Assembly (NCBI RefSeq): GCF_000003605.2
Contig: NW_003120936.1
Location: 77,008-125,743 of the forward strand
Direction of reading: 5' to 3'
Length of the DNA stretch: 48,736 nucleotides
DNA from: Saccoglossus kowalevskii
Lineage: Eukaryota > Hemichordata > Enteropneusta > Harrimaniidae
Shown here: positions 34,001-46,446 of the stretch, piece after piece
How positions within the stretch are numbered: the first letter of the stretch is position 1
Layout of the letters: each line of letters opens with the position of its first letter
Position numbers and translations under genes: made by a program
Notes under the pieces: model-generated
Seen by the model: the letters and a program-made list of their open reading frames with translations, nothing else
Told to the model about the DNA's origin: nothing
Database searches by the model: none

Positions 34001-37000
34001 AGGAAAGCTGATAATTATGCAAATTAGGTAATTTGCAAATTATTCAACAGCATTGATGTACCAAATTTCATTAAAATACAATGATGTCATACTCATAAAC
34101 AGACATACAGACAGGGTAACCACAAAGACACCTATTGTAGGCTTCAGAGTCAAAAAATAGAGAGAATAAATACCTATCCACTGCTAGCTTGGTATCAATT
34201 AAATCGGCTATTTTCTCACAGTCTCTTTCCAGTGCATTCAAAGTGTTCTGTATTGTCTGATTGATAGTTTTCTCTATCTCTTTACATACCTCTTCTATTT
34301 GGTTGGCACAGCGAGTAGTCTGTAAAATCAACAATATTGTTTGCCATTCAATAATTTGATGGAATAATGAACCATAGCTAAATTCTCACTACTATGGTAC
34401 ACAATTTCACAGCTACCAGAAATGTGACATAATATGGATGATATGAGGGGCACTCACCTTGCCGCTGATCAAATTGGGCACATATATAGTAGGCATATCA
34501 AAGCAGGTTTTATTCAGTCCAGGGCGCTTACATAATTCTTGTACAATTTGCATCATAACCCGTTGGCGATCACTCTCATGTCCAGCCTCATCAGCTTTGG
34601 ACAGATAGAAGCGTATCCGGTCACTATGATCTTCGTTCAGTTTTTCCACCAAGTTCAATGTGCGTTTACATAAAGCTTGACCAATGGGATCAAAAAACAC
34701 AAATATCAGATCAGCTCGGTCACCTGTGAATAACGACAAACATTTTGGCTAATTAACATAAAGAAAATAAAACAAATACATGTAAGCAATAATTCGGGAC
34801 ACTCACACTATCAGCCACAAAAGTCATTAAGACAATATCTTTCAAAAATGCCCTAGCGAAATTTTACCTGATTTTCAGTGTAAGCAATCATTATTCAAAA
34901 GGATGGAATCTAATGCTTCTACAAGAATAACTGAAGAGTCTGGTGTGCAACTCAGACTAATCTAAATGGAAAATGCTTCACGTCAAATATTGATTTTGTG
35001 ATTGAGTCCATCTTTGACTGACAAACATAGAATCCTGCATGCAATTCGTTGAATTGATGGGATCCAGAGATGCTGAAAACTTAATCACAAACAAGTCTCT
35101 TGAACTTCTCAGTGCTGTTCTGTTATTGAATACCATAGCTGTTGTATTTACCACAGAACACATACAACTTTAAATATATCAGTGTAGATTTTAGTATAGC
35201 ATCCGACACATTTATTTTTTTATATTGTATGCATGTATGTTCAAACAACCGAAAGATAGAAGGTGGGAGCACCCATGGGAAGGGCAACGGGATAATGGCG
35301 ATACCTACCAAGCCATAAGATCGACTCATCAACATTAAATGGATATTTCATATCACCATCAACCAAACCAGGAGTATCCACAAACGTTACAAGGCTGAAT
35401 TTCTTCTGTTTAGAAGTAGTAATCTCTGTCACCAGATATTCTACAACACCTATCAAAACATAATGCATTGTAAACAATTAGGCAAAGTGCGTGGCTGAAA
35501 CTCAAACTACCTTGCTTAAATGATGTCATATGATAGAACAGCACCCTCAGTGTTGAACTTTTTAAACACTATAAACCGAACCAGGCCACTGTAGAAAACC
35601 ACAATTTTGCCTGTGTGTTTAGCAAGCCAAAATCGGGAATTAAATTATATATACTGTATACACTAGATTTTTCATTCTTTCAGATAGAAATAATTGGCTA
35701 CCTTGATCTAGAGGTTTTGATTAGGTTTGAGGGAAGCAATCAGCTGTGCCAGTGACAACAGCCCTTCACCTGGCAGCATTGTTAGCTAATGATAATGCAC
35801 AAGAAGGCGTTTGTTTTGGCAGCCAGTTGCATGATGGGAATGAGAGGAATGACCGCACAGCATGAACAGGGTATAAATTGGATAAGTGATGTATGATGGG
35901 AAGGAAGGCAGGTACAGGGTTACTATAATAGTGATGCATGGTAATTATGGTGAAATGAGACCATTGGCTGCTCTTTTGTCTTTGATGTTTTGAATATATC
36001 GATTCACACTTTTGTTGAGAAAAGTTTGAATCGATAAATTCAAATTGGAGAACACTTGAAATCAACTGACAAATCATGGTCTAACTACTAAATCAAATTG
36101 GGAGGGGGTTTTCTGGCATGAGGGTCACCATGTCTAGTTATACAATTTTGCAGCTTCATGAGGTGAATGGAATAACCCAGTTCTTCAAGTTGAAAACCCC
36201 TATTCTTACTAATGGACTTGGAGCACACTGATCAGCATACAGTCAACAACTTTTGATACAAGCTACAGAAAAACTACACATTTCGCTATTTGGAGATTGA
36301 AACCTGGCTTTTTTAAGCAATTTACAACTATGAATATTATGGCATTGACAGTACACTAAATAAACAAAAAATATTTGAGCATGTGTCAACATTTTCTTAA
36401 GAACCTAGTTAATTTTTTTTTTTTTGGGGGGGGGGGTGCTTTTGAATAAACTTCTGCCAATCACAAGTACATAACATATACATTTGTAGTATAAACTACC
36501 ATCTGTCATCTGTTTATAAGCTTTTGAAGACCAGCTTGGCACATTAACACTTTGAATAGCCACACCACAATTCTGCCAATGATGCATCACCAAGTACCGG
36601 GTAATCAACCATCTGGTAATGTGCCAAGACTCTGCACACACAACTTCAGAAAGCCTGATTATAAATGGATAACAAATAGCAGCAGATTTACGATTATTGT
36701 TACCTACCAGTGGCTGGCAGAAGTTTACTCACATGCTACTTTTATTTGTTTCACCCTGCATCAGAATTAGCCTGACATGTTGGCGTGAGTGGCGCCCTCG
36801 CCGACCGAACTTATGCCTGACAGAATAGTGCATGTCTCGTCTGCAAGATCAACACTGCGAATTCGCAAAGTTTACGCCTTCTTGCAAAGAGTTCAATGAA
36901 TATTCATTTTGGTGGTCGTGGTAACAGGGCAGAAACTTGCCAGCACCTTATCGCAAATATTGACAACAAATAAACTTGGCCGTGAATGGTTGCTCTTTGA

Positions 37001-39568
37001 TGGCTGTCACTGTCTGACGTCCCTGCAATTTGATTCACCGACAAAAAATCATCAGGGAAGTGAAAAACTACACCACTCATGTCAGGCGTGTGTTGGGCTT
37101 GAAGTACCACAGAGGGCGCAACCTCACCAGACAACATTAGAATTTGATTGGGTTTTAGGGAAACCTTGACAGAGGCGATTAGACACTATGACGGCCTTTG
37201 TTCTGTATACAAGTAATAATTCAACCCCTTTTGTGAAACACAATGTCACTAAACATTGACAAAATCAGTTCTATCAACCATCTGGCACTTACAAATCTAA
37301 TGTGTTTTGATAATTTAAATTTGTCTGTGATATAATCTACAACAACTACCACACATGCAGGGTTGTGTTATCAAAATAGGGATATCTAGATCTTATTTTA
37401 CAATTTATCTTTGATTTAATCTTAAGTTCAAGTTCAATCACCTGACACACACACAAACACACAATGGCATTGCCACAGGCTTACTTTAACTTCAAGGTTA
37501 AAAGCAAATTGCCTCATAACTCCCATTGCCACAAACCAATATACATGTATAAGGGGATGTGTAATGTATGTAGTTGTGAATGATTGCAGCATGTTACACA
37601 GGATTTGTTTATAGTGTTTTATTTTAAAGGCGAATCAGTGGAAAGTAAAAACGATAGCCACTATTTTAGAATTAGGTGTTTGGAGCAGGGACGAATACTA
37701 ATTTTAATAACACGTGCTGCAATCTGGCATTAAATAACGTAAAAGCACAAATATTCACTGTGTTTTAATTGCATAAAAAAATTAGATGCATTTCACAGCA
37801 GAATTTATTTACCAGCTGTAATAGTAAAATTAAAAAAAACAGTGAATACTAGTAATGCTCTGACAGTATTACTAGTATTTTGTATGGACAATAATGTAAT
37901 GAAATGACAACAAGACTAAGAATAACAGTTTAATAATAATTTAATATAAAGTAAAATAAGATTTATTATGAAATTGACATCACAGTTTGCAACAATACTC
38001 TTATAAATGACTAATGAAAACATGACAGAGTACTGTTGTTTATTTACTCCACTGCACACCACTACATCATGCTGCACCTTTAATCAGATGGTGCCAGCAA
38101 GAAATAGCGATGTGCAGTAAAGAGCAGATATTCCATGGTAGTCGTAACAAAGGACAGTCAGACTTGTATTACGCAGAACTTGTTTGTTATATCATTTATC
38201 ATGCTTCCAAAGTTGCTAACATTTACACAAACACTATAATACTAATGTTTTACAAATCTGCACAGGAGTCTGCCAGCACAGAGAAAGATGCGAGGTGATT
38301 TCGGGAACACACATGTTCAACTGTAAAGTGAGGTACAAATGAAAGTGACAGCAGAATGACAGCAGCTACTACCTGGTACACTGCTCCACTCCACGTAGCA
38401 GCTGTTGAGAGGTATAAGCAATAGCATGCAGCGTGAAGTGTAGCAAGGCAAGGCAAATCATAAATAAAACAGCCAAACTGATAGGCTAACAAGCGTGTCG
38501 CCATGATGGAAAGAATAACCATGCTGATTGGTTAAATCTGCACTAATAGCAGTAATAGCTAAGCTGATTGGTTATTTACCTGCACCAAAATAAACTTTAG
38601 AGCTACAAGCAGCTATGCAATTCTCAGCCAAGCATATTGACTCAATCTTACCTTCAATGTTGACAAGCTCTTTGAAATGTGGATACAAGTGTAAAGTAGC
38701 ATTGCCCTGAAATAACAGTTAAATTATGCAATTGCAATTAATATTTGTGTTTTTGCACGAATTGAATAAAATCTTTTTTTTTTATACTTTTGATATTACA
38801 TATTCTGATTACAAATTCTGTAATATTCACTTTTCAACTCAACTTACAGTCAGCGACTCTCGTTTGCGCCCACTTGTAACAAAAGTGAACCCTTGTGTTT
38901 CTATGGCAACACCAGTCCTTTGAACATGTTCTTCAATGTACCTGTGAAAAGAGATTTGATGACATTGCAATTAAGCAGCACTGTTGTTCATCCACCTATT
39001 GTGAGGTGATAATGTTCAAATCCACTGGCACCCATTATTCTATGTTGTCTTAGGTGTTTTTATCTGCCTTTGTGGATCACAAAACATGTTTAGAATCAAA
39101 CAAAGATTTTATGTGGTGAGAAAAACCAGACTCACCGTTTTTACTACAATTTTAGTTATTCACTTCCTGATTTTTTGGTAAGTTTGGCTTTAAATTTAGT
39201 CAACTGATCGTAGGTCTCAACACAAGTACAATATTTTTTCCATTAGTAGCACTAATAGAAGCGCATATAAAACCAAAAAAATTTTAATTTTAAAAATATG
39301 ACTTATTTTAACCATAGAAACAACTCCATAATTTTACATAAATCTGTTACGTAATTGAGTAAATATGGTTTCAGTAAATATGGTTTCAAATTTTTAGTTG
39401 ATAGGGTTGCAGAATTTTGACAGCAGCAAAAACATTTTTTCAAAGTCGTTACTTACCAGTTGATAAATGAACTTTTACCAGCGGAATGGTTACCAATAAG
39501 CAACACTGTGATTTTTTTTCGTGGAGCTAACAAATTCAACCCCAATCTTTCAGCAATTTGGATAAGAC
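31043..39568 (-). CDS. Transmembrane dynamin/EHD-like GTPase (N-terminus unresolved)
   Basis: A membrane-anchored large GTPase of the dynamin superfamily. Ten minus-strand exons join with correct GT-AG sites and phases: 39457-39568, 38848-38941, 38652-38706, 35309-35449, 34458-34723, 34174-34319, 33662-33833, 33022-33134, 31424-31508, 31043-31096 (stop TAA). They give 412 residues from exon A. The P-loop GNHSAGKSS (26-34) is dynamin-like. Switch motif FVDTPGLVDG (G3 DTPG at 112-115) and LIFVFFDP resemble EHD and sarcalumenin. G4 reads SKAD (176-179) with Ser in place of Asn. A helical segment (224-270) leads to two hydrophobic spans (about 285-305 and 345-363) joined by a short loop, then a basic tail ending SVAAHDI. 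There is no EH domain. The first exon begins in phase 1, so an upstream exon is expected; alternatively an ATG at 39581-39579 (MSLIG...) after an in-frame TAA would give 416 residues. Function is inferred to be membrane remodelling or tethering. Confidence 0.9.
31965..32290 (+). repeat. Dispersed repeat, copy B (pair with 16670-16985)
   Basis: Shared ordered phrases with 16670-16985 include ACTTGGTTGACATTTCATAG and ATAATATCCTAGT, then ATGAAATTTGAT and GAATTATTGTAA. It lies in an intron of the GTPase gene, between exons H and I. Confidence 0.6.
34000..34125 (-). repeat. Fragment of the tandem-core (ATTTGCATAAT) family
   Basis: Read on the minus strand it has AATGAAATTTGGTACATCAA and then ACCTAATTTGCATAATTATC, the two marker phrases of the core unit of the element at 24808-26085. 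It is one partial unit in the intron between GTPase exons F and G. Confidence 0.5.
35450..38651 (-). other. GTPase intron between exons C and D
   Basis: This intron of about 3.2 kb holds an A/T tract with a G run near 36410-36437 and a CpG-rich patch at 36780-36870 (GGCGCCCTCGCCGACCGAAC). No exon can be supported inside it, although the CpG patch could mark an internal promoter. Near 38520-38580 the phrase GCTGATTGGTTA occurs twice (inverted CCAAT-like boxes). Confidence 0.6.
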
Positions 39569-42485
39569 CTATAAGGGACATACAACAAAATGAGATGTTT
39601 TATTTACTAGCACAGAAGAGCATCAATTTTAGAAGCATATGAAATCATACTGCCATTCACACAGCAGTGCTACTACGAGTGAGCCTCTACAGTGTAGTGG
39701 TTCAATTTCTCGAAAGAAAATTTTTTTTGTGAGTTAAATTTTTACTCTAATTCTGTAGCCAATAGAAATTATACCAGGCAACAAAAATGTTCAGTAGCAT
39801 GCATTTCAGTCTTTACTATAGTCAATTCAAGTATTCTATCTCAGTTAACAATATGCAAATTATATTGTTCAATCTTCAAAGAACTTTGTTTTCAAGGTCC
39901 AAGTACAATTACTTGCCCAGTAACAAATTATTCTTAGCTCATTGTTCTTTCTAAAATCTTCATAGTAGTAACACAATTGACGTGATTAGCCACGCTACCA
40001 ATTAATATGCTAATGAGACATTCATGTAACCATGACTACCAGCAAAGTGGGTAAATGAAGTGGCTTGATTGAAATGAAACCTACATCAGCTACTAAGTAG
40101 CATACAAACATAATATCAGACAGTGAACTGATAATAGAAATAGACTGCAAAGCAGGATTATCATGTCTGGCTGATATGAAGGTTATAAAGCAATAGTTGA
40201 AATGCTTTTTGTATTTGACATATACACTGATCATATCTCCCCATGACTCAGTGAACATAAAAAGTGCAAAATGAATGACATCAGTGGACATCATAGATGA
40301 ATCATTTTAGATTTTTCTTTCTGTAATAACAATGATTATAGAAGAGGATAAAGGATAAATGACCACACCCATACTACCAACCCCCATTTTCTAAGGCAGA
40401 AAAAAACCTAATTGCGATAAAAATGATTATTTTAGCTAACTTTAGACAACAGTAGAGAAAATAAAGACTAAAATATACTTAGGTTATGTTTTACTGTTAG
40501 AAGTAGAGTTAATCTACATTATGTACAAAACCTGCATCATCATAGACTATCAAGGTCACTTTGAGACAACATTTCAACTTATTTTTTTTAATAGGAAAAA
40601 TAACATGACTATATATACACCATGATATCAAATTGATAACAAATAAATGTCTTCACCGGAGTGAAAACTAGTATTTAAACACTAATCAGAAAAATTTACA
40701 TAAAAGCTGTTTTCCAGTATGGAAACTATGGAGGTAGAAAAGATTACCTCCATGATGGAAACCAAGGCCAACGTCAAAACAATTAAATTTGAATTTTTAT
40801 TAGTCTATATCAGAGCTAACATTCATCACTATAATAACAGAGTGAAAACAGCGATACTAAAATGAACATATCTGTAAGAATAAAATACCACGACAACAAG
40901 AAGTGTTTCATAAGATACAAATGTACAAATGTGATTAATATGCAAAGCCTTTCCTGTCTGGGTGAATGTCACTTCTGGTTTCCAGCTGAGAGAGGGAAAA
41001 CACATTAAATCTAACATCAAGACTGGAAACTACTAAACAGTGATAACACATAACATATTGATTGGAGAGAATTTATGACTTAACTATGAATTGGAAAGAA
41101 TTAACAATTTAGGAAACAATGCAAAGCAGATATGCTGTTTGTTTTTAAAAAAAAAAAAACATGAAATGAACGCATCATTCTGGCATATATATATATGGTA
41201 CATAGAAAGGATAAGTTTCAGTCCTATAAATATGAATTCAGTAAAGAGATAAACCTTACCAATGTTGTGGTATAAACCACACAGTTGAAGAGAAACAACA
41301 TTTCACTGTTAGCAGCCAAGCTCATTCAGCAGTTCTGATAGCTATCTCTCACTCTCCCTCTATAGAAGACTAATTTGCATATCTTTGTCAGAGGTTACAA
41401 ACAGGATTAGCGATTACATAATCACTGTAGTTAAAAAAAAAAAAAGAAAGACCTAATCTGGCCTTGCACTACCTGTCAATAACTACTAAAATCAAAATGA
41501 TAGACAAATAGGAAATCCTCTAGCCAGGGAGCAATGAGATATTTTCACCAGCAAAATAACAAACTGACTGTCAATTGCAAAATTGCATTTGCAAATCCCG
41601 CAAGGTTAATGACCAGCCGGTCAAGGCCCTTATCTCATTGGATCATTCCATTCATACAGAGGTAACTACCTTATTAATAAAGAGGCAAATCATTATAAAG
41701 TTAGTGATATAAAACCCTCAGAGTATTTAAAATTAATGTGAAAATAATTGACTAGTCTATTGGATAGAAATAACAAAATGTATGGGCTCTGTCAGAAGAT
41801 AAATATAGAAGTCACCCCATGATTTCAATGTTACACCCCCTCCCAAGCTTGATCCTAGTAAGAACACCCACTGAACTGGTCATGAATATGCATCCTGCAA
41901 CCTAGAGTGTATGTGAGCTGGCTGATAAACTGTCAAAGCACACAAGGAACACACCATTAGAGATAATGAAAAGCATTGAACAGATGCTTCAAAACACAAA
42001 TTAAAATCACATAATTTTGTATTACTTTTTTTGTTTTTGTTTTTATATATTTATTTCTAACAACTGGCAGAAATGTTCTTTTCCTAAAGATTCAATAAAT
42101 ATTATTATTACCATACAGGACTTATCTGAGCTGCATATACTACCATCATGAATCACTTCTATCAGTGTGCATAGAGCTACCATTTTTTAATCAGTAGATG
42201 TATTATGTAAGAAAATATTTATCACAGAATTTTAAAATGAAATAAATCAAGTGAAATAATCACTTTCAAAAACTATAGCTTGTTTGCTTGTTTAAAAAAC
42301 ACCTTTTAAAATTATGCAACTGCACTTTACCATGGAAACCATTACAATTTGTAGATTCAACTATGATGTAAACAATATGAATTTGCATATACATTGTTCT
42401 GTTAACCTTGGTTCTCCCAAGGGGCCCTTCCATTGAAGGGAGTTGTTGACATGATTACATAGTTCAAAAATACAAACTCCAAGTA
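39569..42485. other. Flank upstream of GTPase exon A (5' exons expected here or further right)
   Basis: The region should contain the GTPase 5' end. One candidate minus-strand exon end at 41260 has a good donor (ATTG|GTAAGG) and matching phase; it is treated as a finding because its open stretch is short. Otherwise the DNA is AT-rich without a recognisable gene. Confidence 0.45.
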
Positions 42486-42726
42486 TGAATCTTCATCACT
42501 AATGAATAGTTTTCTTTCAGGGGGGTTGAATTATAGGTTCAATTTCCTTTTTGGTGATACACTATGGAACATAAATGGAAATGTGGGAAATACCTCATCA
42601 GCTTTAATTAGGAAATATGTAACTGATTTATGGCAATATAGAAAAGAAATGATGAATGTAATTTAAAGATATGTATTACTGTTTTCATGGTGCCAATACA
42701 AAGGTTGAATAAACATTATTATTATA
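42486..42726 (+). mobile_element. Dispersed repeat with (ATT)n tail, copy B
   Basis: A near-identical partner of 4518-4767, from TGAATCTTCATCACTA to CAATACAAAGGTTGAATAAAC and an ATT-rich tail. The copies differ by scattered substitutions and one insertion of a few bases (TAACTG after GGAAATATG). Similarity ends sharply on both sides, so it is a transposed unit and not a segmental duplication. Confidence 0.85.
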
Positions 42727-43624
42727 TACCCACAGACAGGAAACTACACAGAAAAGCAGGTCGGCTTCAATTGGTAAGGTACATGTATTTTGGTGAAACT
42801 GAAAGTGGCACATTCTAAATTGATATGTTGTTCGATCCAAAGTCCAGGTCTGTTACAAATAGCAATGTGGCCTCAAAAAGGAATTTTATGTAAACTTGTT
42901 CAAAAATAAACTACAATTTTTTTTAATGGTGTGCTCATTTTCAAGTTTGATGCGAATTAGTCCATGAGAGTACTGTGATAGCTGAACTATGTATCTTATT
43001 TATGATGGCTAAAATGGCTAATCCTGATAAACACAGAATATATTTGGATATTAAGAATATCTCAAAAGTGAATATTCGTGGTGTATTTTAAGTCTAACCG
43101 TACCAGAAGTTGGAATTTGTTACTACTCTAAATTTACAAACATATTTTAGTATAAGATAGTAATAACAACATGAACATCATATATAGATGCAAAGTGCAG
43201 CAACAATCATCAGTTATCTTGTACAGCTACATGTACAAATAAATGTGGGTCTTGTCACTATCACTGCCATATTGTTCTAAACACCAAAACAGCAACATTG
43301 CCCGATATTAAAGTTGCTGACCAGTTTCAATTTGAATTGAAATTTCTATATAATTAATGGCAAAGTAATTCAAACAAAATGTGTCTACTGACACAGTATA
43401 AAATGTCAGAACATCTTTACTTGCATGTCAGGTGCATGTCATAGCACTTGAAATGAGTGTATTTAGCCAAACACGCTAACGTATTTGTAAAAGTGGTTTG
43501 TACTAATTTTATAACGATCTCCATGCGCGTATAGCAAACTAGTCAGCAACGTAGCAGGCAATGTTGCCGTTCTGAACAATATGGCAGTGACAGTAAAATA
43601 TGAGAAGCTATTACTACTTTAAAC

Positions 43625-43836
43625 TACTGTGGAATACTTTATTTTTGCTGGAATTAATTTTCACTGAAAAGGCTTTTTGGGCGTTTTGTGTAGAATTAAT
43701 TTTCACTGATTTTTGATGAGTTTAATGTGAAATATAGGAAAAATAGTATATTCGCTGGATTTTATTTTCACGGAAACATCCTTTCAGCGAAAATAGCGAA
43801 AATAAATTCCAAGCGAAAATAAAGTATTCTACAGTA
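43625..43836 (+). mobile_element. TA-flanked MITE with long terminal inverted repeats
   Basis: The left end CTGTGGAATACTTTATTTTT and the inverse of the right end, CTGTAGAATACTTTATTTTC, match closely and continue for about 45 bp (AATTAATTTTCACTGAAA against AATTTATTTTCGCTATTTTCGCTGAAA). A TA dinucleotide flanks both ends (43625-43626 and 43835-43836), as with Tc1/mariner-type elements. The element is 208 bp, with no coding capacity. Related copies lie at 30411-30608 and, split, at 24745-26187. Confidence 0.85.
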
Positions 43837-44110
43837 TTATTATACATCTGTCATCATAACGCCATAAGTTACAGCGTGCTGTAATTTTGCAGTATTTTAT
43901 GGGGTATTTTCATCCTACCATATTAGGAAATGCGAATTCCAAATATGGAATGATTACGTGCGTAAGCGTCCTTTAATAATAAAAACAAACATGGCTGCTA
44001 TCGGAGTTTGACCGGACTTCACACAAAGAAGTTTGCTGATTCTGTTCTAAACTTTTTGAAATTCGGCATTCCCATGATGTATCCTTGGAAGGAAAAGATG
44101 TATAATAATA

Positions 44111-44239
44111 AGGTTATTACGAGAATACCTCAAAGTATGCACTCAGACAGTACGCCATGCATAGACCTCTGCTATGTGTTGGTCAATACTCCAGCTGTAC
44201 TGTCTTTGTGCATACTTTGAGGTATTCTCGTAATAATCT
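44111..44239. repeat. 129-nt hairpin with 43-bp arms
   Basis: Arms 44111-44153 and 44197-44239 are inverse copies with about three mismatches in 43 positions, around a 43-nt centre. The core of the stem is TTATTACGAGAATACCTCAA on the left and TTGAGGTATTCTCGTAATAA on the right. It could be a small foldback element or, if transcribed, a long stem-loop RNA. Confidence 0.9.
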
Positions 44240-45084
44240 CATATGATATTCAGACATTCAAAATATCATCTAGAGCCAAAAAGTAGAGCTACAGATTTAG
44301 ACATTTATAATTTACCTTTTCATTCTAAAATTGAATTTAAATTACTTAAATTGGCTATTACACACACCTGCACCTTAATGCTTTGTTTGGGGTATTTACG
44401 AGTGAGAAAGAAGCCACAGGATAAAAAAGTCAATCCTACTAAATAACATATGGCAAGCGAAGAAACACCCAGCCACGTGCAGGGACGAATGGGGCTGAAT
44501 AAGTGACTCGCGAGTCAATGGAAGCAATCCTCATACTATGTAATGTTAGTTTATACTTAAAATTTTAAACAAAGTTGTGTTATCTATGTATATACACCCA
44601 CCTGCCTGTCCGTTAATGTTGAGCTTACTAATAACCTAATTTGCATAATTTACATGCATAGATACATACATACATACATGACACAGACTCCAACTGTATG
44701 CTTCGTACACAGAAATAAAAAAATAATCATGTACCCCCATTTTTACTAAACACAGGCGACTAAAATTTAGTAATATCTCTAACCAGAGTTTTGATAACAC
44801 CTCTGGAGTATGATGCAGAATGTATTGAATGTGCCAATCCACTTAACAATATTACATGGAAATTATTATTATTATTACCGATATATGAATTCTGAAATCG
44901 TCAATATTAATGATTTAATAAATCCATGAAAGTTTTTAAAAAAAACAATAATATTTAAGATTACAATACACAGTCAAGAATATAGTAGTAGTGTTTAAAT
45001 AGATTGACAATGCTTGTCAATAATAATAACATAATAATATTAATGCTACATTTATCAAGTACCTAATGCAAAAAAAGGCCATAC

Positions 45085-45440
45085 ACGCTTGAACTCATTG
45101 AGAGGTACTGGCATTTCTAATTGAAAAGGGAATTTAATTCCACAACTTTGGAGCAGAAATATTGAAAATATGGTTGCTGTAGTAAGATGTAATGATGGAA
45201 TAGCAAGCAGATATTATGATCATGAACAAAACTTTCGAATGTGGAGCATAGACTGTGCGAAGTAAACAGAATATTGAACAGAATACAATCTCTGATTGGC
45301 AACCAATACAACCGATCACAAGATATGAATCAATATCTCGAGTTGATTTTGTATCCATCTTTGCTGCAGAATTCAGCACATGTTGAAGTTTGGCTAGGTC
45401 AGTGTTTGAAAGCCTATGCAGAGGGCATGCACTAACTGTT
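45085..45440 (-). pseudogene. LINE (non-LTR retrotransposon) remnant, C-terminal end of ORF2
   Basis: The minus strand shows, in order but with frameshifts, LSNTDLAKLQHVLNSAAK, then YWLPIRDCILFNIL, then SAPKLWN followed by a shifted SLPF-like and NEFKRV-like tail. This order (KLQ-V-NSAA-R, HWLP-R-RI-FKI, P-LWN-LP) is the conserved region after the reverse transcriptase of CR1/L2/jockey-type LINEs. No full reading frame remains. The exact clade is not determined. Confidence 0.75.
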
Positions 45441-45649
45441 CAACTGATGTTTGATCAATGAATTGTTGAATCTGTATAATCTTTCAGATGGCAAGACAGG
45501 CAGAATGACAGATTAAAAGTAAAATGAATATCCATGACAACACCCAAGTTCCGTTCTGCTCTTGCAACTTGAATATCCGGTAGTACCCGGTAGTTAGAGG
45601 ATTTAATTCTTTCAAAAATCATGATGCGAAATGGTCAACCTCAGTCATG

Positions 45650-45790
45650 ACGTTTAGTTTGTTTACATTACAAACTTTCATCAGAGCCCAATGGCTCAGC
45701 CCAATTTGCAATGTACATGCAAATGCTTTTGACTCAAGCTGATATTGGCTCTAATAAATCCCTGGGTTGAGCTTAGACAAGACTAAACGT
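45650..45790. repeat. Possible small inverted-terminus element
   Basis: ACGTTTAGT (45650-45658) and ACTAAACGT (45782-45790) are perfect 9-bp inverses 141 bp apart end to end, with weaker pairing further in. This is suggestive of a MITE, but the arms are short. Confidence 0.35.
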
Positions 45791-46392
45791 ATCAGGCCAA
45801 AATCATGGATTTCTTTAAACTACATTCTTTTCATGGCATCTCCATATTGTTTGTAACTTTGTTGCAGAAACTGTACTTGATCATGAAAATAAGTCTAATA
45901 TCAATCTAGTAATTAAAATCTTGTTGATAATATGTAACTTGTCCCAGCAGCAGTTGTCATGAATCAAATCTCATTGTATTTATCCACCATTGGCAGGTAA
46001 ATGCTAATGTGTCTGATTTTGATGTTGCCATGGTAAATATGTCTTCTTGGTTCTTACATCCACCAAATGTGCTCATGAGAATCTTTCCAAAGAGTATCTT
46101 AACTTTGATTTAAGTTGTTGCGTTCAATATAATATTTCCCCCAATGAAAACTTTCTTTTGTCCAAGAATAATGCATGATATGCTGTTAACCACAAAATTA
46201 TAGCACAAAATCCTGTAGGACAAATTCCTTTAGGATTCATATAGGAATTTGCTTTAATAGGAAATCTATAGGGAAAGTATGTGTCAAAATATAGTAACAT
46301 TCTAACACTTGTGTGTGTTCTTCCCTCTTTGCTTATGAATAATGCATGATATGCTGTTACCAACAAAACTATGAATATGTATGCAACTAATG

Positions 46393-46394
<2 letters not shown>

Positions 46395-46443
<49 letters not shown>
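46395..46443. repeat. (AT)n microsatellite
   Basis: About 24 uninterrupted AT dinucleotides. Two direct repeats of AATAATGCATGATATGCTGTTA lie just to the left (near 46167 and 46337). Confidence 0.98.

Positions 46444-46446
<3 letters not shown>

Noticed and set aside
44008-44220. 70-codon open frame
   Set aside because: It covers the 129-nt hairpin, so its coding look is accidental.
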